Assembly: GCF_023091155.1 (NCBI RefSeq)
Contig: NZ_JAHWXK010000001.1
Span: 1,736,001-1,800,000, forward strand
From: Microbacterium sufflavum
Lineage (GTDB): Bacteria > Actinomycetota > Actinomycetes > Actinomycetales > Microbacteriaceae
Length of the DNA: 64,000 nt
Direction: 5' to 3'
Both the position numbers and the translations under genes were made by a program. Under the pieces are notes generated by a model. It searched no databases and was not told the DNA's origin. It was given only the letters and a program-made list of their open reading frames with translations. Below, piece after piece: positions 1 to 8,221 of this stretch. Each line of letters begins with the position of its first letter. Positions within the stretch are counted from its first letter, which is position 1.

Positions 1-324
1 CACACGTATGAGCGGGAGGCGGCGGCGGCCCGAGACGGTGACGCGGAGACCGCGCGCCGCACGGCCGCCGAGTTCCACGAGGTCGCGGTGGACCTGGCCG
101 GGAACGAGATGCTCGGCGAGCTCATCGCGGTGTTCCTCACCCGGCTGCGCTGGCTGTTCGGGCAGCACGACGACCTGGTCGCGATGGCCGAGGAGCACCG
201 GGTGATCCTGGAAGCCGTCGCCGCGCGCGACGTCGAACGGCTGCGCACGCTTCTGCCCGCGCACCTGGCCAGCGGGCATGCGGCCGCCGAGCGGCGGCTG
301 TTCCGCGCCGACGTCGCACTCTGA
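1..324 (+). CDS. GntR/FadR-family regulator, C-terminal FCD domain (5' partial)
   Basis: The frame is open from the first base, so the gene begins upstream of the window and only about 107 C-terminal residues are present. What remains is an all-helical segment with EFHEVAVDLAGNEML, followed by helices ending in HLASGHAAAERRLF. This is the pattern of the FCD ligand-binding domain, where an Asp/Arg/His set binds a metal and a carboxylate ligand in FadR-type GntR repressors. The DNA-binding winged helix is outside the window. The ligand cannot be inferred, because the genes it might control are not visible. Confidence 0.75.
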   Translation, partial: HTYEREAAAARDGDAETARRTAAEFHEVAVDLAGNEMLGELIAVFLTRLRWLFGQHDDLVAMAEEHRVILEAVAARDVERLRTLLPAHLASGHAAAERRLFRADVAL

Positions 325-418
325 TCCGTCGCGCGACCGGCCCACGAAGCGCGGGACCGCGGCTGTATATTGGTGCGGTCGGAACCGGTCCGGTCACTGT
401 CGCTGTCTGGGGAGCGGG

Positions 419-664
419 ATGCGCCGTCTTGCTGTCGTCATCGGGGGCCTGCTGCTGCTGGGCGGTGCCGCGCTCGTGGTCGTCGCCGATCAGGAGCGCG
501 CCGCCTCCGTCGCCGCGGTGAAGGCGGAGATCGCGCGCGTGGAGGATGCGCTGGAGGCGTCGCGCGGAGACAACCTGGAGCTGGCCGCGCAGCTCACGGC
601 CCTGCGCGCCCAGATCGCGGAGCAGGATGCGAAGATCGCCGACACCACGGGGTTCCTGAAGTGA
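419..664 (+). CDS. small membrane-anchored coiled-coil protein
   Basis: An 81-residue protein. One hydrophobic segment (about residues 5-25) is followed by a charged helical stretch with regular hydrophobic spacing, likely a coiled coil, up to the C-terminus. The ATG follows a GGGGAG ribosome site, and a TATATT hexamer at 366-371 is a plausible -10 box. Its stop overlaps the GTG start of the next gene in GTGA, so the two are translationally coupled and probably act together. I do not recognise a family. A short signal-anchor protein serving as partner or scaffold for the downstream zincin-like protein is inference. Confidence 0.6.
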   Translation: MRRLAVVIGGLLLLGGAALVVVADQERAASVAAVKAEIARVEDALEASRGDNLELAAQLTALRAQIAEQDAKIADTTGFLK

Positions 665-1524
665 TCCGGCGCGTGCTCGCGGTCACCCTGTCTGCCGCCG
701 TGCTGCTCGCCGTCGGCGTGCTCGCCCGCGCCGACGCACTGGAGCACGAGCGGCTCGACGCGATCGCCGAACTGCGCGCCCTCACCGGGCAGTACCGCGA
801 TGCCACCCAGCGCACCGACTATCTGGCCGCCTCGATCGAAGGCGCCGAGCAGACGACGTCCGATCGGGCAGCGGTGCTGGAGGTGCGCCCGGCGTTCCTC
901 ACCGAGCTCGCGGCGCTGAACACCGCCCTGCAGGGCGCCGACGGCAAGGTCGACACGGCCACGCATCGCGCTTCGGCGCTGTCGGTGCAGCAGACCGTGC
1001 TCGCCGAAGACGACGACCCCGCCACGGTGGTCGCGGCCACGGCCACGATCCATGCGATCACGGCCAAGATCGGCACCGAGGTCGCGTCGTGGCAGGCGTC
1101 GCAGAACCCGGGCCCGGGCGGCCCCGCCTGGAGCACGAGCGGGCCGGACGGCTACGCGCGCGTGCGCGCCGCCCTCGACCGCGTGGGCGGTGGCGGCGTG
1201 GGGCTGTACGAGTCGTCGTCGTGCGCCGGCGGCAACGCCCCCGCGTGCGCGAACAGCAACGGGTACATCAAGTACCGCGCCGACATCGCGGGCTGGAGCA
1301 CCGGCCGCCTGAACTGGGCGATGGCGCACGAGCTGGCGCACATCTATCAGTTCCGCGTGTGGGGCGCCCTCACCTCGTCGGGCTCCTACGGGGCGCTGTT
1401 CGGCAACGATCCGGAGTTCCTCGCCAACTGCATGGCCGTGGTGCGCGGCTTCCCCGGATCGGTCGGCTGCAACGGGGAACAGCAGGCCTGGGCGTCGGGC
1501 ATCTGGGTGGGCGCGGTGCGCTGA
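661..1524 (+). CDS. exported protein with HExxH zincin-like motif
   Basis: 287 residues starting at GTG 661, which overlaps the previous stop (GTGA). The N-terminus has a single hydrophobic segment (residues 5-20), followed by a helical coiled-coil-like region to about residue 130 and a Gly/Ser-rich linker. The C-terminal domain contains AHELAHIYQF. His223, Glu224 and His227 form HExxH, the zinc-binding and catalytic signature of gluzincin/metzincin-type peptidases. A downstream acidic stretch, GNDPEFLANC, could supply a third ligand. Several Cys residues (SSSCAGGNAPACANSN, SVGCNG) suggest disulfides in an extracytoplasmic fold. Peptidase activity is inference, and I do not recognise the family by name. 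Confidence 0.6.
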   Translation: MIRRVLAVTLSAAVLLAVGVLARADALEHERLDAIAELRALTGQYRDATQRTDYLAASIEGAEQTTSDRAAVLEVRPAFLTELAALNTALQGADGKVDTATHRASALSVQQTVLAEDDDPATVVAATATIHAITAKIGTEVASWQASQNPGPGGPAWSTSGPDGYARVRAALDRVGGGGVGLYESSSCAGGNAPACANSNGYIKYRADIAGWSTGRLNWAMAHELAHIYQFRVWGALTSSGSYGALFGNDPEFLANCMAVVRGFPGSVGCNGEQQAWASGIWVGAVR

Positions 1525-1532
1525 GGCTCCGC

Positions 1533-2372
1533 TCAGTCGACCGGGGTCCTGGTGTCGATCGCGGCACGCAGCGGCCGGCGCAGGGCCCGCCAGTAGGCGG
1601 TCGGGGCGAGCCGCACGAGCGCGTCGATCAGTCGTGCCTCCCGTCCGACCATCGTGCGGGCGGCTCGGCGCTCGGTGGCGCGGACGATGCGCGCAGCCGC
1701 GTCGGCGGGGTCGGTGTGGTACATCGCGGCCTGCGCGGCGGCGGCGCGGGCGGCGACCGCGGGGTCGATCGCGGCGGCGTACCGCCCGTGCAGGATGATG
1801 CCGGTGCGCACGCCCGCCGGGTAGACCGCGCCGACCGAGACGGTCGTGCCCTCGAGCTCGTGGCGCAGCGCCTCGGAGAAGCCGCGGACGGCGAACTTGC
1901 TCAGCGCGTACGGGATGCGGCCGGCGGGAGCGGCCAGGGCGTACACGCTCGCCAGGTGCGTGATGTGGGCGGCCGGCGCGGCACGGAGCGACGGCAGCAG
2001 GGCCTTGGTGATCGACACCGTGCCCCAGAGGTTCACGTCGGTCAGCCAGCGCATCTCCTCCATGGTCAGCTGGTCGAGGTCGCCGAGCATGGACGAGCCG
2101 GCGCACGTGATCAGGGCGGTGATCCGCGGATGCACGGCGGCGATCTGCGCGGCGGTCGCGAAGACCGCGTCGTCGTCGCGGAGGTCGACCACGTGCGTCG
2201 TGACGGTGGTGCCGGCCAGCTCGGTCGCGAGGGCGTCGAGCGCGGCACGGTCGTGGTCGAGGAGGGCCAGGTGCACGCCGCGGGGAGCGAGCAGCCTCGC
2301 GATCTCGGCCCCCATGCCGTTCGCGGCGCCCGTGATGACGGTGGTGCTGCCGACCAGGTCGAGATGCTTCAT
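1533..2372 (-). CDS. short-chain dehydrogenase/reductase (SDR)
   Basis: 279 residues, a classical SDR. The N-terminal Rossmann nucleotide motif is TGAANGMG, the acidic residue after beta-2 is in LLDHD, and CAGSS is the NAG-equivalent. The catalytic Ser is in LASVYA, and the YALSK motif supplies the Tyr-x-x-x-Lys pair. The Asp after beta-2 suggests NAD rather than NADP, which is a family rule and not proven here. The ATG at 2372 follows GGGAGG at good spacing, which favours it over in-frame starts farther upstream. It stands alone between plus-strand genes; the substrate is unknown. Confidence 0.8.
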   Translation of the reverse strand: MKHLDLVGSTTVITGAANGMGAEIARLLAPRGVHLALLDHDRAALDALATELAGTTVTTHVVDLRDDDAVFATAAQIAAVHPRITALITCAGSSMLGDLDQLTMEEMRWLTDVNLWGTVSITKALLPSLRAAPAAHITHLASVYALAAPAGRIPYALSKFAVRGFSEALRHELEGTTVSVGAVYPAGVRTGIILHGRYAAAIDPAVAARAAAAQAAMYHTDPADAAARIVRATERRAARTMVGREARLIDALVRLAPTAYWRALRRPLRAAIDTRTPVD

Positions 2373-2505
2373 CGCCGCCTCCCTGCGCGTGCGATCCGGG
2401 CGGTCGCCGACCGATGTCGGACGCCTGCGAGATGCTGGATGCCGAACCATTCTGGCCGAGACCGGGCCGCATCGATACCGGTACGCTCGTGGAGAGGAGG
2501 TGCCG

Positions 2506-3090
2506 GTGGGACGGACTGCGGATGCCATCGCCGAAGGCGTCGCGATCGCGACGGCCGCCGCGCGCCTCGCCGTGAAGAACCACATCCTCATCGGCACCAT
2601 CGCAGAGGGCGGCGTGTTCGATCTCGACCGCTACGTCGACGACGCGCGCGAGGCCCTGCGCGCGATGGCCGAGGAGTCGGAGGAGGCGGCGGCCACCGTC
2701 ACGGCGCTGCGCAAGCGGGCCAGGGGGCGGCACTCCGATCCGGTCGGCACGCACGACTACCGCGACCGCGATGTGCGCAACCTCCGTCGCCGCGCGAAGC
2801 AGTCGACCGGGGTGGCCCAGCGGCTGCGGGAGATGATGGACGACCGGCAGCAGCTCGAGGCGATCGTCGAGGAGGCGAGGGCCGCGGCATGGGCCGACGT
2901 CCGCCACAACCTCGACCGGCGGCTGCGCGTGGAGGGCATGCGACCGGAGCAGGACCCCGACTACGCGCGGATGCGCGAGGCCCGGATGCAGGCGCTGCGC
3001 CTGGTGGACCTGCAGGCGCTGTCGTCGGCGCAGCGGGCGAAGGAGAAGCGCCGCAAGAAGCAGGAGAAGGCGGCGGCGAAGGGCGACTGA
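2506..3090 (+). CDS. conserved hypothetical charged helical protein
   Basis: 194 residues beginning at GTG 2506, five bases after a strong GGAGG; an alternative GTG lies at 2500 inside the ribosome site. The protein has no signal or membrane segment. It is rich in Ala, Arg, Glu and Asp and strongly helical, with a Lys/Arg-rich tail (AKEKRRKKQEKAAAKGD). The first 30 residues, with AEGVAIATAAARLAVKNHI, form the least charged part. I do not recognise it; the basic tail could contact nucleic acid, but this is only suggested by composition. tRNA-Arg follows 64 bases downstream. Confidence 0.6.
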   Translation: MGRTADAIAEGVAIATAAARLAVKNHILIGTIAEGGVFDLDRYVDDAREALRAMAEESEEAAATVTALRKRARGRHSDPVGTHDYRDRDVRNLRRRAKQSTGVAQRLREMMDDRQQLEAIVEEARAAAWADVRHNLDRRLRVEGMRPEQDPDYARMREARMQALRLVDLQALSSAQRAKEKRRKKQEKAAAKGD

Positions 3091-3154
3091 CCCCTCGTTT
3101 CGCTTTCGTCTCGCGACTGTTGTAGGCTGTTCTACGGCCCGCTGAGCGGGCTGG

Positions 3155-3227
3155 GCGCCCGTAGCTCAATGGATAGAGCATCTGACTACGGATCAGAAGG
3201 TTAGGGGTTCGAGTCCCTTCGGGCGCA
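3155..3227 (+). tRNA. tRNA-Arg (anticodon ACG)
   Basis: A 73-base cloverleaf. The acceptor stem GCGCCCG pairs with CGGGCGC, the anticodon stem TCTGA/TCAGA carries loop CTACGGA with anticodon ACG, and the T-arm has GGTTCGAGTCC. The 3' CCA is not encoded. A34 is normally deaminated to inosine in this isoacceptor, so it would read CGU, CGC and CGA. A TAGGCT -10-like box lies at 3123-3128, about 27 bases upstream. No integrase or duplicated 3' end is visible, so nothing suggests use as an attachment site. Confidence 0.97.
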
Positions 3228-3250
3228 CACTGTGTTGAGACAGTGACGAT

Positions 3251-3279
3251 ACGGCCTCCGCTTCGGCGGGGGCCGTTTC
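3251..3279 (+). terminator. intrinsic terminator of tRNA-Arg
   Basis: An 11-bp stem (ACGGCCTCCGC with GCGGGGGCCGT, one G-T pair) closed by a stable TTCG tetraloop and followed by a short T run (TTTCT). It sits 24 bases beyond the tRNA and just before the 3' end of the convergent lysR-type gene, so it may work in both directions. Confidence 0.8.
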
Positions 3280-3298
3280 TGCATCCCGGCCGGATGTC

Positions 3299-4237
3299 TC
3301 AGTCCGTGTCGAGCAGGCTCGTGATCGCGGGGTCGCGGCGGGCGACGTCGGACGCCGTGGTCAGGATGACCTGCCGCATGGCGGCGACCGCGACGGCGGG
3401 GCTGACGTCGGACCGGTGGGCCAGGCTGACGGTGCGGGTCATGGCGGGGTGGGCGAGCCGCACGGACCGCAGCGTCGGCCGGTCGAACAGGACCATCGCG
3501 GGCACCACGGCGACGCCGAGCCCTCGTTCGACGAAGCGCAGCACGGAGTCCATCTCGCCGCCCTCCAGCACCAGGTTCGGGGTGAGGTCGGCGGCGCGGA
3601 AGGCGGCATCGGTCGTGGCCCGCAGCTCGTAGCTCTCGTCGAAGGCGATGAGCGGCAGGGTCGCCAGGTGGCTGAGCGGGATCGCGGGGGTGCGGGCGAC
3701 CGGCGGGCGTGCGGCCGAGGAGACCACGACCAGTTCCTCCGCGAGCAACGGTGTGCGGGTGAGGCTGACCCCGGCCGGCGGCGGACCGTCGGACTGGGTG
3801 ATGAGGGCCATGTCGACGGCGCCGACCGCGAGCTGCTCGACCAGGAGGCGGGAGCCGCCCTCGATCAGGTGCAGGTCGACCTCGGGGTAGGAGTCGTGGA
3901 ACGAGCTGAGGGCTTCGGCGACGAGGCTGATGCACAGCGTGGGCGGTGCCCCGAGCCGCACACGGCCGCGCCGGAGCCCCGCGAGTTCGCCCATCTCGTC
4001 GCGGATGGCGTCGGCTTCGGCGAGCATGCGCTGGGCGCGGGGGAGCAGTGTCTCCCCGGCCGCCGTCAGCGCGATGTGGCCACGGGCGCGGTGGAACAGC
4101 TCGGCGCCGAGCTCGCGTTCGAGCGTGGAGATCTGTCGGCTCAGCGACGGTTGGGCCAGGTGCAGGTGCTCGGAGGCGCGGGTGAAGTGTCCGAGGCGGG
4201 CGACTTCGACGAACCCGCGGAGTTGCTCGAGGTTCAT
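3299..4237 (-). CDS. LysR-family transcriptional regulator
   Basis: 312 residues. The N-terminal winged helix (residues 1-60: LEQLRGFVEVARLGHFTRAS, LAQPSLSRQISTLE) is the LysR DNA-binding signature, and the rest is the two-lobed periplasmic-binding-like effector domain. Two ATGs are possible. I chose 4237 because a TAGGCT box (minus strand, 4249-4244) lies six bases before it, the leaderless arrangement seen across this window; the ATG at 4243 directly abuts that box. It is divergent from the flavoprotein gene at 4315, and the shared 78-base gap holds a dyad, so it probably controls that gene and itself. The effector may be a dicarboxylate (inference from the neighbour). Confidence 0.9.
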   Translation of the reverse strand: MNLEQLRGFVEVARLGHFTRASEHLHLAQPSLSRQISTLERELGAELFHRARGHIALTAAGETLLPRAQRMLAEADAIRDEMGELAGLRRGRVRLGAPPTLCISLVAEALSSFHDSYPEVDLHLIEGGSRLLVEQLAVGAVDMALITQSDGPPPAGVSLTRTPLLAEELVVVSSAARPPVARTPAIPLSHLATLPLIAFDESYELRATTDAAFRAADLTPNLVLEGGEMDSVLRFVERGLGVAVVPAMVLFDRPTLRSVRLAHPAMTRTVSLAHRSDVSPAVAVAAMRQVILTTASDVARRDPAITSLLDTD

Positions 4238-4281
4238 GGCCATAGCCTACCCGTATGGTTTCCACTCGAACTATGCATTGG

Positions 4282-4302
4282 AGTTATTAGGTTGTCCTAA
4301 CT
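4282..4302. promoter_or_regulatory. candidate LysR operator
   Basis: AGTTA (4282-4286) and TAACT (4298-4302) form a perfect inverted repeat with an 11-base spacer, the geometry of LysR boxes. A second, overlapping dyad TTAGG-TTGT-CCTAA lies at 4287-4300. Both sit 13-33 bases before the flavoprotein start in the divergent gap with the LysR gene. Binding is inferred, not shown. Confidence 0.5.
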
Positions 4303-4314
4303 AGCGTCGAGATC

Positions 4315-6045
4315 ATGACTGCACCCGAACGACAGATCTCCACCACGGTCCTCGTGATCGGCACCGGCGGCTCCGGCCTGCGGGCGGCGATCGAGGTCGC
4401 CGAACACGGCGTCGACGTGCTCGCCGTGGGCAAACGCCCCCGTCAGGACGCCCACACCTCCCTCGCGGCGGGCGGCATCAACGCGGCCCTCGGCACGATG
4501 GACGCCGACGACAGCTGGCAGCAGCACGCCGCCGACACCATCAAGGAGAGCTACCTCCTGGCCAACCCGCACACCGTCGAGGTGGTGACGCGCGGCGCCG
4601 AGCGCGGCATCCGCGACCTCGAGCGCTGGGGCATGGACTTCGCCCGCGAGGACGACGGTCGCATCTCCCAGCGGTTCTTCGGCGCGCACACCTACCGTCG
4701 CACCGCGTTCTCGGGCGACTACACGGGGCTCGAGATCCAGCGCACCCTGGTCCGCAGGGCCGAGCAGCTCGACGTCCCGATCCTCGACAACGTCTACATC
4801 ACCCGCCTGCTCGTGCGCGACAACGTCGTGTTCGGCGCGTACGGCTTCGACCAGGCCGACGGCACCCGCTATCTCATCCACGCCGACGCCGTGATCCTCG
4901 CGGCCGGAGGCCACAACCGCATCTGGCGGCGCACCTCCTCCCGACGCGACGAGAACACGGGCGACTCCTTCCGGCTCGCCGTCGACGCGGGCGCGCGACT
5001 GCGCGATCCCGAGCTCGTGCAGTTCCACCCCTCCGGCATCATCGAGCCGGAGAACGCGGCAGGGACGCTCATCTCGGAGGCGGCGCGCGGCGAGGGCGGC
5101 ATCCTGCGCAACGCGCTCGGCGAGCGATTCATGGAGCGCTACGACCCCGAGCGGAAGGAGCTCTCCACGCGCGACCGCGTCGCGCTCGCCGCGTACACCG
5201 AGATCCAGGAGGGGCGCGGCACCGAGAACGGCGGCGTGTGGCTCGACGTGTCGCACCTGCCGCGCGAGACGATCATGACCCGGCTGCCGCGCGTCTACCA
5301 GACGATGATGGAGCTGCAGATGCTCGACATCACGACCGACCCGATCGAGATCGCCCCCACCGCGCACTATTCGATGGGCGGCGTCTGGGTGCGGTCCGAG
5401 GACCACGGCACCGATGTCGAGGGCCTCTACGCGATCGGCGAGGCGTCGAGCGGGCTGCACGGTGCGAACCGGCTGGGCGGCAACTCGCTGATCGAGCTGC
5501 TCGTGTACGGGCGGATCGTCGGTCAGGCGGCGATGGCGCACGCCGCGGGGCTCGACGCCCAGCGGCGGTCGGCGGGGGCGGTCGCGGCGGCCCGCGCCGA
5601 GATCGACGACCTGCTCGCGGCCGAGGGGCGCGAGAACGTGCGCGCCCTGCAGCGCGCGATCCGCAACCTCATGACCGAGTACGCCGGAGTGGTGCGCTCG
5701 GAGGAGGGGCTGCGGGCCGGGCTCGCCGATCTCGACCTGATCGAAGGGCGCATGGAGGACATCGGCATCCACCCGGACATCGCCGGGTTCCAGGACCTCG
5801 CCCACGCGTTCGATCTGAAGGCCTCCGCGCTCGCCGCCCGTGCCACGCTGGAGGCGGCGCGGGAACGGCGCGAGACGCGTGGCTGCCACAACCGCAGCGA
5901 CTACCCCGACACCGATCCGACGCTGCAGGTCAACCTGGTGTGGTCGCCCGCGACCGGCGTCACCCGCGAGGAGATCCCGCCCGTCCCCGCCGAGATCGCC
6001 GAGCTGATGCGCGACGTCGACACCGCCGGGAAGCTCGTGGAGTAA
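4315..6045 (+). CDS. soluble FAD-dependent fumarate reductase/succinate dehydrogenase-type flavoprotein
   Basis: 576 residues of the SdhA/FrdA/NadB family. Visible motifs are the FAD dinucleotide fold VLVIGTGGSGLRAA near residue 12, HTSLAAGGINAALG, the substrate-loop motif QFHPSG, SEAARGEGG, TAHYSMGGV and the C-terminal FAD motif GLYAIGEASSGLHGANRLGG. The second half continues as the helical C-terminal domain of this family. No iron-sulfur (SdhB) or membrane anchor gene is adjacent, so it is not a complete respiratory complex here. It may act with a soluble electron carrier or partners elsewhere. L-aspartate oxidase is an alternative, but no nadA or nadC lies nearby. It is divergent from and probably controlled by the LysR protein. 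Confidence 0.8.
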   Translation: MTAPERQISTTVLVIGTGGSGLRAAIEVAEHGVDVLAVGKRPRQDAHTSLAAGGINAALGTMDADDSWQQHAADTIKESYLLANPHTVEVVTRGAERGIRDLERWGMDFAREDDGRISQRFFGAHTYRRTAFSGDYTGLEIQRTLVRRAEQLDVPILDNVYITRLLVRDNVVFGAYGFDQADGTRYLIHADAVILAAGGHNRIWRRTSSRRDENTGDSFRLAVDAGARLRDPELVQFHPSGIIEPENAAGTLISEAARGEGGILRNALGERFMERYDPERKELSTRDRVALAAYTEIQEGRGTENGGVWLDVSHLPRETIMTRLPRVYQTMMELQMLDITTDPIEIAPTAHYSMGGVWVRSEDHGTDVEGLYAIGEASSGLHGANRLGGNSLIELLVYGRIVGQAAMAHAAGLDAQRRSAGAVAAARAEIDDLLAAEGRENVRALQRAIRNLMTEYAGVVRSEEGLRAGLADLDLIEGRMEDIGIHPDIAGFQDLAHAFDLKASALAARATLEAARERRETRGCHNRSDYPDTDPTLQVNLVWSPATGVTREEIPPVPAEIAELMRDVDTAGKLVE

Positions 6046-6053
6046 CCCTCTGG

Positions 6054-6104
6054 CCCGTCGCTCCTCCCGTTGTTCGTCAGAGCGATCCAGGGAGGAGCGA
6101 CGGG
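6054..6104. terminator. large hairpin between convergent genes
   Basis: CCCGTCGCTCCTCCC (6054-6068) and GGGAGGAGCGACGGG (6090-6104) form a perfect 15-bp stem with a 21-base loop. It starts 8 bases after the flavoprotein stop and ends 5 bases before the stop of the convergent small gene, so it can terminate both. There is no T tract, as is common in high-GC actinobacteria. Confidence 0.65.
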
Positions 6105-6108
6105 GGCG

Positions 6109-6468
6109 TCACTGCCCCGAGGGGTCGTTCTCGCCGACCTGGGGCTGTCCGATCACGCCGATGCCGACCGCCTCGTGGTCGGGTTCGGGGTCGCCCTTCC
6201 GCTCCGGTGCCTTCGGCTCCTGGCCCGGGGCCTTCTCGGTGCTCGGCTCTTCGAGCTCCTCCGTGCTCGGCACCTCGGACGGGTCGGCGTCCTCCGGCGA
6301 CTCGGCCTCCGGCGGAGTGCTCGCCTCGCCCTCGTCCGCGTCGGCGGTGGGGGCGTGCGTGGTCTGGCCCTCCGACGCCGGGGTCGGGGTGGGCGTCTGC
6401 GCCTCGGCCGAGAGCTCGTCCGTGGACTCCGGCTCGGGGGCTTCGGGTTCGGGAGTGCTGGTGGTCAT
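6109..6468 (-). CDS. Pro/Glu/Thr-rich low-complexity protein
   Basis: 119 residues starting at ATG 6468 behind an AGGAAGGGA ribosome site. The sequence is almost entirely Glu, Pro, Thr, Ser, Ala and Asp (TPEPEAPEPESTDEL and similar), very acidic and predicted to be disordered, with no signal peptide or membrane segment. The good ribosome site and the shared terminator with the flavoprotein support a real gene. No family is recognised. Confidence 0.55.
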   Translation of the reverse strand: MTTSTPEPEAPEPESTDELSAEAQTPTPTPASEGQTTHAPTADADEGEASTPPEAESPEDADPSEVPSTEELEEPSTEKAPGQEPKAPERKGDPEPDHEAVGIGVIGQPQVGENDPSGQ

Positions 6469-6616
6469 GATCGTCCCTTCCTGCGCTGTCGTGCCTCCAG
6501 CGTGCCCCGCCGAGCGGCCGAGCTGAAGGGGCTTGACGGGCGGGCGGCCGGGTCCCCGACGCGCTCGGGTTAACCACGATGAACCGAGATGCCGGAACCC
6601 GGCGTAGCCTGGAGGG

Positions 6617-8113
6617 GTGACTGCGTACGTCTCGGCCTTCGACCTGTTCTCCATCGGAGTGGGGCCGTCGAGCTCGCACACCGTCGGCCCCATGCGCGCG
6701 GCCGTCGACTTCGCGCAGCGGCTCACGGCGTCGGGCGAGCTGGGCCGCGTCACCCGCGTCGGCTGCACGCTGTACGGCTCCCTGGGCGCGACCGGCATCG
6801 GCCACGGCACGCCCGACGCGGTGGTCGCCGGGCTCCGCGGCCTCCGCCCCGAGACGTGCGACCCGGCCGCCGTGCGGGCCGCGTGGCAGGAGTTCCCCGA
6901 CGGCGCCGCCCTGCGCCTCGGCAGGGTCCACGACGTGGCGTTCGCGAAGGACGACATCGTGTTCGCGCCGCGCACGCGTCTGCCCGGTCACCCCAACGCC
7001 ATGACCCTGACCGCCACCGCCGCGGACGGCGCCGTGGTGGCCGAGGACACCTACTACTCCATCGGCGGCGGGTTCATCCGGCGCGACGGCGAAGCGGCGA
7101 AGATCTCGACGGGCGCGTTCCCCTACCCGTACGCCGATGCCGCGTCGCTCCTGGCGCTGTGCGACGAGGAGGGCCTGTCGATCGCGGAGGTCGCGCGCCG
7201 CAACGAGATGGCGCTGCGCAGCGAAGCGGAGGTGGCGGCCGGGCTCGACGCCATCTGGGATGCGATGTCGGGGTGCGTCGATGCGGGGCTGCACGCCGAC
7301 GGTGTGCTGCCGGGGATCCTCAAGGTCAAGCGACGGGCGGGCACGATCCGCGGCCAGCTCGAGGCGGTCGAGGCCGAGGGGCACCGCGAGCTCCCGGGCG
7401 AGTGGCTCGGGGCGTTCGCGCTCGCGGTGAACGAGGAGAACGCGGCGGGCGGCCGCGTCGTGACGGCACCGACGAACGGCGCCGCGGGGATCCTTCCGGC
7501 CGTGGCGATGTACTGGTGGCGGTTCCTGGCGGACTCCGGCCTCGGCGCCGGCAACGCCGTCACCCCGTACGGCGAGCTCGTCGGCAGCGCACTGCTGGGC
7601 TTCGAGGGCACGCCGCCACCGGTCACCGCGGCCGAGGAACGCGAAGACCCGGCGGTCGCCGAGGCCAACCGCCGCCGCGGCATCCGTCGCTTCCTGCTCA
7701 CCGCGACCGCGCTCGGCTCGCTGTTCAAGGCCAATGCCTCCATCTCCGGCGCGGAGGGCGGGTGCCAGGCCGAGGTCGGCTCCGCGTGCGCGATGGCCGC
7801 CGGCGGGCTCACGGCCGTGATGGGCGGCACGAACCGGCAGATCGAGAACGCGGCCGAGATCGCCATGGAGCACCACCTCGGCCTCACGTGCGACCCGATC
7901 GGCGGGCTGGTGCAGATCCCGTGCATCGAACGGAACGCGATCGCCGCCTCGACCGCGGTGACCGCGGCCCGCCTCGCCCTGCGCGGTGACGGCAGCCACT
8001 ACGTCTCGCTCGATGCCGTGGTCGAGACCATGCGGCAGACGGGGGCGGACATGTCGACCAAGTACAAGGAGACGAGCGAGGGCGGTCTCGCGGTCAACGT
8101 CATCGAGTGCTGA
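6617..8113 (+). CDS. sdaA: L-serine ammonia-lyase (iron-sulfur serine dehydratase)
   Basis: 498 residues, a one-chain L-serine dehydratase that deaminates serine to pyruvate using a 4Fe-4S cluster. The N-terminal ASB-like domain has [19 protein letters not shown]. The catalytic domain contains [13 protein letters not shown] and the cluster cysteines Cys383, Cys425 and Cys436. Their spacing (42 and 11 residues) equals that of the three cluster cysteines in characterised type 2 enzymes. Cys391 is additional. The GTG at 6617 lies six bases after TAGCCT (6605-6610) and also just after GGAGG, so it may be leaderless. It is monocistronic in appearance and catabolic in role; the product pyruvate feeds central carbon metabolism. 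Confidence 0.95.
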   Translation: MTAYVSAFDLFSIGVGPSSSHTVGPMRAAVDFAQRLTASGELGRVTRVGCTLYGSLGATGIGHGTPDAVVAGLRGLRPETCDPAAVRAAWQEFPDGAALRLGRVHDVAFAKDDIVFAPRTRLPGHPNAMTLTATAADGAVVAEDTYYSIGGGFIRRDGEAAKISTGAFPYPYADAASLLALCDEEGLSIAEVARRNEMALRSEAEVAAGLDAIWDAMSGCVDAGLHADGVLPGILKVKRRAGTIRGQLEAVEAEGHRELPGEWLGAFALAVNEENAAGGRVVTAPTNGAAGILPAVAMYWWRFLADSGLGAGNAVTPYGELVGSALLGFEGTPPPVTAAEEREDPAVAEANRRRGIRRFLLTATALGSLFKANASISGAEGGCQAEVGSACAMAAGGLTAVMGGTNRQIENAAEIAMEHHLGLTCDPIGGLVQIPCIERNAIAASTAVTAARLALRGDGSHYVSLDAVVETMRQTGADMSTKYKETSEGGLAVNVIEC

Positions 8114-8122
8114 GCGGGCGGG

Positions 8123-8192
8123 TGTCGGAGCCGACGGATAGCCTCGGAGCGGACGTCGACGCGCGGCCTGTCGGACCCGGCGGATACCCTCG
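8123..8192 (+). repeat. imperfect duplicated promoter-like segment
   Basis: Two copies of a 24-base unit, at 8123-8146 and 8169-8192, match at 21 of 24 positions. Each contains TGTCGGA and a -10-like GGATAGCCT or GGATACCCT. They lie just upstream of the ATPase start at 8222. A duplicated promoter is the simplest reading. Confidence 0.5.
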
Positions 8193-8221
8193 TGGCGGGG
8201 CCGGAGAGCGGGAGGGTGCGG

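Noticed and set aside
490..2907. Antisense frame of about 800 codons across the HExxH, SDR and hypothetical genes
   Set aside because: It conflicts with three supported genes and shows Arg/Pro/His-rich shadow composition.
3155..3227. tRNA-Arg as a prophage or island attachment site
   Set aside because: No integrase, no duplicated 3' end and no phage gene are visible on either side.
4315..6045. Subunit A of a complete succinate dehydrogenase operon
   Set aside because: No SdhB, SdhC or SdhD genes are adjacent; the gene is flanked by a regulator and a terminator.
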